The notes below the pieces were generated by a model. The model saw only the letters and a program-made list of their open reading frames with translations, was not told the DNA's origin and searched no databases. Below, in pieces: positions 17,458 through 25,128 of a stretch of DNA of 64,000 nt. The position numbers were made by a program, and so were the translations under genes. The DNA is from SCBR16-9 sp964537975 (GTDB lineage Bacteria; Hydrogenedentota; Hydrogenedentia; Hydrogenedentales; SCBR16-9). The DNA lies in the NCBI GenBank assembly GCA_964537975.1, contig CAZIDP010000024.1, positions 4,372 to 68,371 of the forward strand, read 5' to 3'. Every line of letters begins with the position of its first letter. Position 1 is the stretch's first letter.

Positions 17458-17885
17458 GTATAAAAATTCCTGGAGTTTGGTCATGTGTGCTTTTCAATCA
17501 CGACACAGCAAAATGGTACCGCTGTACAGATATTGAAAGAAGCAGGACATGTATACAAAAGGGAGGGCGTGAACCAAAATCAATCAAAATGCAATCTACT
17601 TACCATAAATCATAGCATTTTTGGCCATTATTCTCAAATTATAAACAGTATCCTTGTCCTGTTAAGCCCTGTATTAAGGCACGATACCCCTACCCCTTCC
17701 AGCACTCGAATCTTGATTCGAAGCCAAGATGATTAAAATACAGAAAACACTTGATAATTTATAATAACATATGTTAAGTTAACTTATCGTGATTGTTTGC
17801 ATTACAACTTATGTAATATATAACTTGCAAGAGATAAACCATCAGGCAGTTTCGGTAACTGCTTTCAACAAGAAAGGACAAGACC
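17458..17885. other. Spacer upstream of pseudopilin 1
   Basis: Divergent spacer of 428 bases. It contains a perfect inverted repeat TCGAATC-TT-GATTCGA at 17706-17721, which could be an operator or a small stem. A -35-like TTGATA follows further on, but no strong -10 was established. A GAAAGGA ribosome site precedes the ATG at 17886. Confidence 0.4.
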
Positions 17886-18860
17886 ATGAATCATCGTAAA
17901 GGTTTTACTTTGATTGAATTATTGGTTGTTATTGCCATCATCGGTATCTTGGCAGCCATATTGCTCCCCGCTTTAGCACGTGCCAGAGAAGCGGCACGAC
18001 GTGCCTCCTGCGCGAACAACCTGAAGCAGTGGGGAATTATTTTCAAGATGTATGCCAACGAGTCAGCGGAATCGCGTTGGCCCATGTTACAAACATCCTG
18101 GGAACCGATAACAGATTGTGACACAGGTTCAGTTGTCCATCTCGGTTTACCCTATGTCGGAGCACCAACACATTGGTTGAACCCTAAATGGAGTTCGCTG
18201 TATCCAGAATATGCGACAGACCCGTCCATAATCGTTTGCCCGAGTTCTGTACAAATAACTATTGATGATTTGAAAAATCCGTCGACGGGCAACTTTGAAG
18301 CGCATTTGGTTTGCTATGATGCAGTACCAGGGGCATCATACCAGCAATTTACCAGCAAACGTGGTATGGCATTGCTGAGCACCAGCTATTGGTACTCGGG
18401 ATATGCCTTTGACAAGGTAGATCCTGATGACCCTGTGGCGCCTATCAGTGCGTTGCGTGCTGGGGCGGATGGCGATGGCCCTGCCCAGTTGGTTCACGGC
18501 CTTCGACTTGCCATTGGTTCCCTGTTCACAGGACAAGTTGACCAGAATATTGATATGACTTCGTCAGGTGAAGCATTGGGTAATGGAAATAGCAACACGT
18601 TGTATCGGTTGCGTGAGGGCCTCGAACGCTTCTACATCACTGATATCAATAACCCGGGTGCTGGAGCAAAATCGCAAAGTGAAGTATGGGTTATGAGTGA
18701 TCGAATTTCCACTGTTGCCAGTGGTTTCAATCATGTCCCGGGAGGTGCAAATATCTTGTATATGGATGGACATGTATCGTTTGTTCCATTTAACAGCAAG
18801 GCCCCTGTATTGCCAAGAGTTGCCATGGTATTCGGCGAGTTGGCCACCAACACCCACTAA
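17886..18860 (+). CDS. Type II pseudopilin, DUF1559 / H-x9-DG type (copy 1)
   Basis: A 324-residue prepilin-like protein. A six-residue basic leader and the cleavage/methylation site KGFTLIELL open a hydrophobic helix (LLVVIAIIGILAAILLPAL) that runs into REAARRASCANNLKQWG. This is the type IV prepilin N terminus with the extended helix typical of PVC and related phyla. The C terminus carries HVPGGANILYMDGHVSF, the H-x9-DG motif of this family. These proteins are processed by a prepilin peptidase and sit in or on the envelope, but their role is unsettled. It shares the leader and C-terminal motif with copies at 22080 and 37405. The probable DUF6607 protein follows 52 bases downstream. Confidence 0.9.
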   Translation: MNHRKGFTLIELLVVIAIIGILAAILLPALARAREAARRASCANNLKQWGIIFKMYANESAESRWPMLQTSWEPITDCDTGSVVHLGLPYVGAPTHWLNPKWSSLYPEYATDPSIIVCPSSVQITIDDLKNPSTGNFEAHLVCYDAVPGASYQQFTSKRGMALLSTSYWYSGYAFDKVDPDDPVAPISALRAGADGDGPAQLVHGLRLAIGSLFTGQVDQNIDMTSSGEALGNGNSNTLYRLREGLERFYITDINNPGAGAKSQSEVWVMSDRISTVASGFNHVPGGANILYMDGHVSFVPFNSKAPVLPRVAMVFGELATNTH

Positions 18861-18912
18861 ATTCAAACAAACCAATAGCAAGTCTATTGCTAAATATAAG
18901 GATTTACAATCT

Positions 18913-19905
18913 ATGAATAGATTCATTTATTCTAATGGCAGGCTTTTCAAACGTGTGTTGGGCACTGTAGCTGTTACACTGCTTCCAGTACTGTATCCTC
19001 TGATCACTCATGCGGATTCGCAAGAAAATAAGGATACTTTTGAACAAGACCGCAAGGCTATTCTTTCCATGGCTGGGGCGTTCCAGGTAGAGTTTCAATT
19101 CGACGAGGTAGCTACTTTCAGTACCAATTACACTATAAGTAAGCCTCATCGATCAGGTGCTATGGAATTGGTCAAGGTTATTGATGATAGAGGCGATTTT
19201 ATCAGCCTGCAACATGTACTTGTCGTTGGTAAAGACGATTCACAACAAGTAATAAAGCATTGGCGACAGGATTGGCAATATGAACCAGAAACTATCTGGG
19301 CATTTATTGGTAATAAAATCTGGAGTCCATATGATGTCGAGCCAGAAACGCGTACTGGTGCCTGGTCACAAACGGTTTATCAGGTTGACGATGGCCCCCG
19401 GTATGCTTCTGTTTCCCGATGGCAACATGAAGGTGGCCAGTCGATGTGGGAATCAGGAGAAACTTGGCGTCCTTTACCAAGACGTGAGCATACCATACGA
19501 GACGACTACGATGTCCTGGTAGGAACTAACCGGCACGTTTTGACCCATAACGGCTGGGTACACCAGCAAGACAACCAAAAAGTAGCACTTCGCAATGGCG
19601 GCATAACCATACTTGCACGCGAAATTGGTGTAAATACGTACAAAAGCGCAGACGATGTCGATTTATCCATTGCAGAAAAATACTGGGATGAGAAGCAAGA
19701 CTTCTGGAGTGCGGTACGTAATGCCTGGAAAGATGTTTTTTACCACAGCCAAAACGTCCGAATACTTGAAGTAGATGATTCCGGCGTACATTTGGGAAGA
19801 AAATTGCATGCGTTATCTGAAGATGACAACAATCAAAACAACGAAACTGATGATATTAAGGATGAAATACAATCGTTGCTTGCCAACTATGTTGAATATC
19901 GTTAA
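18913..19905 (+). CDS. Exported DUF6607-like protein
   Basis: A 330-residue protein with a hydrophobic leader (VAVTLLPVLYPLITHA) consistent with export. The mature part begins DRKAILSMAGAFQVEFQFDE and continues with KPHRSGAMELVKVIDD, LQHVLVVG and KHWRQDWQYE. I associate this pattern with DUF6607, a family of unknown function found mainly in proteobacteria; this is from memory and should be checked. The ATG at 18913 is preferred over an ATG 72 codons upstream that overlaps the pseudopilin gene. The gene lies 52 bases behind pseudopilin 1 and is closed by the strong terminator at 19937, so the two may be co-transcribed. Confidence 0.65.
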   Translation: MNRFIYSNGRLFKRVLGTVAVTLLPVLYPLITHADSQENKDTFEQDRKAILSMAGAFQVEFQFDEVATFSTNYTISKPHRSGAMELVKVIDDRGDFISLQHVLVVGKDDSQQVIKHWRQDWQYEPETIWAFIGNKIWSPYDVEPETRTGAWSQTVYQVDDGPRYASVSRWQHEGGQSMWESGETWRPLPRREHTIRDDYDVLVGTNRHVLTHNGWVHQQDNQKVALRNGGITILAREIGVNTYKSADDVDLSIAEKYWDEKQDFWSAVRNAWKDVFYHSQNVRILEVDDSGVHLGRKLHALSEDDNNQNNETDDIKDEIQSLLANYVEYR

Positions 19906-19936
19906 TACCAACTCCCAATCGAATTGAGTCTTATTT

Positions 19937-19976
19937 GCAGGCATACACTTAATAACGAGGTATGCCTGCATTTTTC
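19937..19976 (+). terminator. Intrinsic terminator after DUF6607-like gene
   Basis: Perfect 10-base stem GCAGGCATAC (19937-19946) with GTATGCCTGC (19960-19969), followed by a run of T. Confidence 0.9.
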
Positions 19977-20139
19977 ATTTCTGGGCAATTCATACTGTCA
20001 GATACCGAATATTTACAAGTTTGTGTTATCATATACGCCAAGTCATATTTCCAATTGAAAATGATTTGATGAAGAAATTTTCGTCATTTAACACCTGAGT
20101 TTAACCTGATCCATCCCGCTGACCTGCACCTCAATACCA

Positions 20140-20799
20140 ATGAAATCGCCAAACAACATTCGCATAACAGAAATTTACCGCAGTATCCAGGGTGAATCTA
20201 CCTGGGCTGGTTTGCCCTGCACATTCATCCGTATGGCACGATGCAATCTGCGGTGTCGCTGGTGTGACACAACTTACAGCTTTCATGGCGGTGAGAATTG
20301 GTTGATAGACGATGTGTTGCACCAAGTACAGGAATTGGGGTGCAAGCTGGTAGAGATTACAGGCGGAGAACCGTTGGCACAAAAATCATGTATTCCGCTA
20401 TCAGAAGCATTGTTGGCAACAGGGCACACAGTACTCATCGAGACCAGTGGCTCACTACCAGTTGATGTATTGCCCGAGGATGTAATCCGAATCATGGACT
20501 TGAAATGCCCGGATAGTGGTGAATGCGATAAGAACTATTGGCCAAACCTGGATGTACTGGTACCGGACAAAGACGAAGTTAAGTTTGTTTTAGCGAGCAG
20601 GCGGGATTATGAATGGTGCCGCGATGTAATCTCGAAATATTCTTTACAAGAACGCTGTAAAGATATTTTATTGTCACCGGTTTTTAGTGATATAAAACCT
20701 GCCGATATCGTTGCCTGGATATTGGAAGATGATTTACCGGTCCGTTTCCAACTGCAAATGCACAAGTTTATCTGGCCACCAGATCAGAAGGGAGTATGA
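20140..20799 (+). CDS. queE: 7-carboxy-7-deazaguanine synthase
   Basis: A 219-residue radical-SAM enzyme that contracts 6-carboxytetrahydropterin to 7-carboxy-7-deazaguanine, the second dedicated step to preQ0 and queuosine. The 4Fe-4S cysteines C35, C39 and C42 form CNLRCRWCD (CX3CX2C). The flanking RSIQGEST and GLPCTFIRMARCNLRC match QueE. EITGGEPL is the SAM-binding GGE motif, and IMDLKCPDSGE is also typical. The next gene, queD, makes the substrate of this enzyme, and its TTG start directly abuts the queE stop, so the pair is translationally coupled. queC and queF are not in the window. No preQ1 riboswitch was recognised upstream. Confidence 0.93.
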   Translation: MKSPNNIRITEIYRSIQGESTWAGLPCTFIRMARCNLRCRWCDTTYSFHGGENWLIDDVLHQVQELGCKLVEITGGEPLAQKSCIPLSEALLATGHTVLIETSGSLPVDVLPEDVIRIMDLKCPDSGECDKNYWPNLDVLVPDKDEVKFVLASRRDYEWCRDVISKYSLQERCKDILLSPVFSDIKPADIVAWILEDDLPVRFQLQMHKFIWPPDQKGV

Positions 20800-21501
20800 T
20801 TGAAAGCACATCTCGTAAAAACGATATATTTTGAAGCAGCTCACCGCAATCTGGAAGGGGGAGCCGCACAACAACGCTTGCATGGGCATAGTTATTGCCT
20901 GGAAATTCTTGCATCCGGAACACCAGACAAAGATATTGGGTGGGTTGTTGATTTTGCCGATTTAAAAAATTTGTTTTCTCAAATTGAAACCCAACTGGAC
21001 CACGCCTATCTCAATGAATTACCCGGGCTAACTGGTCAGCCAACCTTGATGAACCTGAAAAAATGGATTCTCGAGAACCTGGACACAATTCCTGAATGGC
21101 TGGAAGGGGTTCGCCTGTCTATAATCGGTGATTTGGAATTTGCCCCCATGCGGTTGCCTGCTGCCCCATCCATTGACCTGCCTGAGCGAATTCGTTTCAC
21201 AGTTGAGGCAGCACAATCACTTCCTCATTTACCGGGTAATCATCCCTGTAAAGTATTACATGGTCACAGTTACCGCCTGGAAATCGGTGCTGTAGACTCA
21301 ACAATGTTGATACCCCGATTGGAGACACTCTACAACCGCCTCGACCATCAATATTTAAACGAAATCCCTGGTCTTGAACAGGCTACCTGCGAACGCATCT
21401 GTGTCTGGATTTGGGAACAACTGACTTCACCAACCAACCCACTGACTGTAATTGTTGTTCAGGAAACAAACAGTTCTCGTTGTTTATATTTCGGTGAATA
21501 G
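20800..21501 (+). CDS. queD: Tandem-domain QueD-like 6-carboxytetrahydropterin synthase
   Basis: A 233-residue protein, about twice the usual QueD (about 120), made of two QueD/PTPS domains. Domain 1 (1-120) has FEAAH..LHGHS with zinc ligands H15, H28 and H30, the GWVVDFADL strand and D67-H68, but Q24 stands where the catalytic Cys should be. Domain 2 (130-233) has EAAQ..HPCKVLHGHS with catalytic Cys C150, H154 and H156, D182-H183 and E222, but Q139 replaces the first zinc His. Each half therefore lacks a different residue. QueD acts as oligomers with sites near subunit faces, so the halves might complement each other; that is inference. TTG start with AAGGGAG upstream, directly after queE. 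Confidence 0.85.
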   Translation: MKAHLVKTIYFEAAHRNLEGGAAQQRLHGHSYCLEILASGTPDKDIGWVVDFADLKNLFSQIETQLDHAYLNELPGLTGQPTLMNLKKWILENLDTIPEWLEGVRLSIIGDLEFAPMRLPAAPSIDLPERIRFTVEAAQSLPHLPGNHPCKVLHGHSYRLEIGAVDSTMLIPRLETLYNRLDHQYLNEIPGLEQATCERICVWIWEQLTSPTNPLTVIVVQETNSSRCLYFGE

Positions 21502-22079
21502 CCTTTAAGATAGCTTGAAATCCAAAGACTTTTTCCGAGAAAACTAACTGCAGTGATACATTGCTACAGCAATATACAATCCTTAACTTATCTCATTTTA
21601 TCCATTTATACATGATGGATCTGATTGCTACAGATTTAGTTGTGTGTTCCTGATTACACCCCCCTCCAAGAACTTACTGCTCAACCATGTTAAGTAGCAT
21701 TCAGGGCAAACTTTTTAACATATTTGTCCACTTTACACATTGTGATATCAATTTACATGTTGTGTTATAGCATTTTATGAAATGATTATTATGTGCAAGT
21801 ATCCGCAATATTCACAACTAAAACTTTCATAAATTATGAATTTAATAGTATTTACAAAATAAAAATAATTATATTGACAATACGTTAACCATAAATTAAA
21901 ATATGTATAAGGCTGTTTATTAAAATGTAAGGACGAAGGTACCTTAGGGCAGTGTAAAATCGAGACCGGTCTTCAATCGTTTACATGGGCTTTACAGAAA
22001 GGAAGTGATATTCGGCAAAAGATGTTTTAAGGTGTACATTATATCGTAAATTACATTAATACAGGAGAAATTAATAAAA
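21502..22079. other. A+T-rich spacer with promoter for pseudopilin 2
   Basis: No gene is seen in these 578 bases. A good sigma-70 type promoter is present: TTGACA at 21874-21879, a 17-base spacer and TAAAAT at 21897-21902. It leaves a 5' leader of about 170 bases before the ATG at 22080. The leader contains no riboswitch I recognise. Confidence 0.5.
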
Positions 22080-23123
22080 ATGCGAAAACGCAATGGTTTT
22101 ACCTTAATCGAGTTGTTGGTTGTGATTGCCATCATTGGTATTCTAGCTGCAATTCTGCTCCCTGCTCTTGCCAGAGCACGTGAAGCGGCACGACGTGCCT
22201 CATGCGCGAACAATCTCAAGCAATGGGGCCTGATCATGAAGATGTACAACGGTGAAAACCGCGGTGTATTCCCCCCTCGTTCCAAGTGGGTGGATTCACA
22301 CTGGTTCCCATCGGCAGAGGCCATTTATCCGGATTACTGGAATGATTACGCAATTGCTGTGTGCCCTTCCGATTCTCATGCCATTGACACCTTAGGCCAA
22401 TCGTTTGTACCAGCAGGTGATCCTATGGACCTGTTCAAACAAGCCTCAGAACGGGCCAGCAATTCCGAAATCGATCGCCAGTGTTTTGATTACATAGCCA
22501 GTTTGGGCCGTTCTTACGTCTTTACCGGGTATGTGATTTGGGACTGGTGGGCAGTGCAAGCTATCCATGCAGCTGAAGTTCGTTATTACAGTGATCTTCA
22601 AATACCACGTCATGGACAACAAACCTGGAATCTGGCCGGTACGGTATGTGATCCACCCCGGAGCGGTGGTGCTCCATATACCGACATGTTCAAAACCAAC
22701 ACCAATCTGACCTGTGGTGCCATTCCTGCACTCGCACAGTGGTGCCATGGATTTATGGTGGACAGTGCCCAGCAAGTGGGTGGTCAAAGCTTCATCCGAA
22801 TGGCTGAAGGTGTGGAACGCTTCATGATTACCGACATCAATAACCCAGGTGCCAGCACACAAGCCCAGAGCACTATGGTCGTAATGTGGGACGCAGCAGC
22901 CGCAACTTCCCTGGACAACTGGCAGCAAGAATCCAATATGGTTGCGAACTCCGTTCAGAAGTTCAACCATGTACCTGGCGGTTCAAACGTGTTGTATATG
23001 GATGGCCATGTAGAATTCATGCGCTATCCTTCAAATACCTTCCCGTTGGACCCACGCTTGGACAATAACATTTATGGTATTTTATACGGTAATGTTGCTC
23101 AGGCACGTACCGGGCAAGGTTGA
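22080..23123 (+). CDS. Type II pseudopilin, DUF1559 / H-x9-DG type (copy 2)
   Basis: A 347-residue relative of the gene at 17886. The leader MRKRNGFTLIELL, the hydrophobic helix and the REAARRASCANNLKQWGLI segment are nearly unchanged. The C terminus has FNHVPGGSNVLYMDGHVEFM. The central part (about 60-290) is larger and differs, with ITDINNPGAS shared by both copies. Both are probably surface or periplasmic pseudopilins processed by a prepilin peptidase not encoded here. The ATG follows CAGGAGAAATTAATAAAA. A sigma-70-like promoter lies at 21874 and a strong terminator at 23163, so it is transcribed alone. Its close likeness to copy 1 over the first 50 residues points to duplication within the genome. 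Confidence 0.9.
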   Translation: MRKRNGFTLIELLVVIAIIGILAAILLPALARAREAARRASCANNLKQWGLIMKMYNGENRGVFPPRSKWVDSHWFPSAEAIYPDYWNDYAIAVCPSDSHAIDTLGQSFVPAGDPMDLFKQASERASNSEIDRQCFDYIASLGRSYVFTGYVIWDWWAVQAIHAAEVRYYSDLQIPRHGQQTWNLAGTVCDPPRSGGAPYTDMFKTNTNLTCGAIPALAQWCHGFMVDSAQQVGGQSFIRMAEGVERFMITDINNPGASTQAQSTMVVMWDAAAATSLDNWQQESNMVANSVQKFNHVPGGSNVLYMDGHVEFMRYPSNTFPLDPRLDNNIYGILYGNVAQARTGQG

Positions 23124-23162
23124 TGAATTATTGTTGACCCTGCTTTAATCTGTTTTAAAGAA

Positions 23163-23193
23163 GGGCCGAATCGCCTCTGATTCGGCCCTTTTT
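23163..23193 (+). terminator. Intrinsic terminator after pseudopilin 2
   Basis: Perfect 10-base stem GGGCCGAATC (23163-23172) with GATTCGGCCC (23179-23188) and a run of five T. Confidence 0.95.
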
Positions 23194-23224
23194 CTGTGTC
23201 ATAAAAAAATTATATTGAAATCAC

Positions 23225-23254
23225 TTGACAATCCCACCCAAATTGTCCTAGCTT
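23225..23254 (+). promoter_or_regulatory. Sigma-70-like promoter of the NCS1 permease
   Basis: TTGACA at 23225-23230 and TAGCTT at 23249-23254 with an 18-base spacer. The -35 is exact and the -10 weak. It lies about 80 bases before the TTG start. Confidence 0.45.
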
Positions 23255-23334
23255 AAAGTAGGGGTATTTCTGTTTTCGATACGTCTTTAACCCCAAATCT
23301 CACAGGTCTAAAAAAAATATAAGGGGAAATAACC

Positions 23335-25038
23335 TTGAGCAATGAACAAAACGTTGATGCCATCAAGGCGATGGACAAACTCTATGAGTTTGAGCAGGAG
23401 CCGGTTTCAAATGACAAACTGCAGCCCGGACGCTATTTTGCCGGATTGTATGCAGGAGAGCATACCGCAGGTACGGAGTTTGCCATCGGTGCACTGTTTG
23501 TCATGTGGGGCGCTTCAGCCTTCGATATATTCGTAGGCCTCTTGCTGGGTAATCTTATGGCTGTGTTGACGTGGACTTTTATCTGCGCGCCTATCGCTGT
23601 CCAGACACGGCTGACATTGTACTGGTATCTTCGGCGAATCGCCGGTCCGATGACAACCACTATCTACAATGTACTTAATGCGGGTATGTATTGTATTCTC
23701 GCGGGCAGTATGATAACGGTGTCGGCATCGGCCGTCCGTATACCATTTGGTATCGAGCCACAAACCGGCTGGTTCCCAACAGACCTACGCTTTGTGTTGG
23801 TAGTGATATGTGTGGGTGCCGTCGTGGTGACGTTGGCCATTCTGGGCTTTAAAAAGCTGGCCCAATTCTCCTCGGTTTGCGCGCCGTGGTTGATGCTGAT
23901 GTTTGCGGCGGGTGGTGTGGCAATGTTGCCCTGGCTCGCAGCCAATACAGAAGCAGGCCAGATTCGTAGTTTTTCGGATTTCTGGATCATCGCCAATACA
24001 TCCATCTGGACTGGTGTACCGCCAGCAGGCGCGTTTCAAATGACGTTGTGGCATGTGGCAGCCTTTGCCTGGTTCTGTAACCTGGCGATGCATGGTGGCT
24101 TGTCTGACATGGCACTGTTGCGCTATGCAAAGCGCTATTCTTACGGTATGTATTCTGCCTTGGGCATGTACCTGGGACATTACATGGCCTGGGTGGCTGC
24201 TGGTATCATGGGCGCTTCGGCAGCAATGATGCTGGGTCTTTTGATTACTGAAATCGACTCTGGGGCCATTGCCTTTCAGGCGTTGGGCTATGCTGGTATT
24301 ATTGCTGTCATCATAGCTGGCTGGACAACCTCGAATCCGACCATCTACCGTGCGGGACTCGCGTTTCAGGCGGTAGTTCCGAGTCAACCCCGTTGGCTGG
24401 TTACGTTGATTGTAGGTGCGGTGACCACCGTAATTGCCTGCTCGCCATTTGTGTTTACCCAGTTGCTCGGATTTGTGGCACTCTATGGTCTGGTACTGGC
24501 GCCGGTAGGTGCTATCGTGCTCACTGAACACTGGATTTTTCCGAAACTGGGTTATGAACAATTCTGGGCTGCACGCAAGAACCTGTTAGTAAACTGGCCA
24601 GCCCTGTTGAGCTGGTTCATTCCTACTGGAATTGCACTCGTTATCTTCTTCACGATGCCCTACTACCAGTTTTTCCTGTTCCTGCCAGTTTATATCATCT
24701 CGAGTATCCTGTACATCGTGCTCGCGGGTATGTCTGGTGCCAAAGACACCAATTTACCTGCATATGTAGCACCTGCACCAAAGACACGTCCGGAAGAGGT
24801 GGTTGAGGAAAATACGAATGTAGAGCATGACACCATCTGGTATGTTTCCGGTGCGATTGCATTTATCTGTCTGGCAATATGCGCTATCTGGCCATTGTGG
24901 ATTCTGATTGCCGGTGTTGATGGATATGATGAACGCTTTGCTACATTCAAGACCTGGCTGATTGTACCCACCTTGATTTATTTCGTCAGTGGTACCTTCT
25001 GGACGCTGCGTCGCAAGTCCGATAATGCGCCCATGTAA
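23335..25038 (+). CDS. NCS1-family nucleobase/cation permease
   Basis: A 567-residue polytopic inner-membrane protein of the nucleobase:cation symporter-1 type. The signature region is in the first 130 residues: AGEHTAGTEFAIGALFVMWG, then GLLLGNLMAVLTWTFICAPI, QTRLTLYWYLRRIAGP and YNVLNAGMYCILAGSMI. About 12 hydrophobic segments can be counted. NCS1 proteins import cytosine, purines, hydantoins, thiamine or related compounds with a cation; the sequence alone does not fix the substrate. A hydrophilic loop with charged residues (about 475-500) precedes the last two helices. The TTG start follows AAGGGGAAATAACC. A terminator shared with the convergent gene lies at 25082-25122. Confidence 0.8.
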   Translation: MSNEQNVDAIKAMDKLYEFEQEPVSNDKLQPGRYFAGLYAGEHTAGTEFAIGALFVMWGASAFDIFVGLLLGNLMAVLTWTFICAPIAVQTRLTLYWYLRRIAGPMTTTIYNVLNAGMYCILAGSMITVSASAVRIPFGIEPQTGWFPTDLRFVLVVICVGAVVVTLAILGFKKLAQFSSVCAPWLMLMFAAGGVAMLPWLAANTEAGQIRSFSDFWIIANTSIWTGVPPAGAFQMTLWHVAAFAWFCNLAMHGGLSDMALLRYAKRYSYGMYSALGMYLGHYMAWVAAGIMGASAAMMLGLLITEIDSGAIAFQALGYAGIIAVIIAGWTTSNPTIYRAGLAFQAVVPSQPRWLVTLIVGAVTTVIACSPFVFTQLLGFVALYGLVLAPVGAIVLTEHWIFPKLGYEQFWAARKNLLVNWPALLSWFIPTGIALVIFFTMPYYQFFLFLPVYIISSILYIVLAGMSGAKDTNLPAYVAPAPKTRPEEVVEENTNVEHDTIWYVSGAIAFICLAICAIWPLWILIAGVDGYDERFATFKTWLIVPTLIYFVSGTFWTLRRKSDNAPM

Positions 25039-25081
25039 ACCTATGTAATTGGTGTAAAAACTTGCGTTAAACCTATAGTTC

Positions 25082-25122
25082 CGGGCGATGTGTTATGGCA
25101 ATACATCGCCCGCTTTCTTTTT
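25082..25122. terminator. Bidirectional terminator
   Basis: Stem CGGGCGATGT (25082-25091) and ACATCGCCCG (25103-25112) followed by CTTTCTTTTT. It sits between the convergent permease and YhaN/SbcC-like genes. Confidence 0.75.
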
Positions 25123-25128
25123 ACTTAG

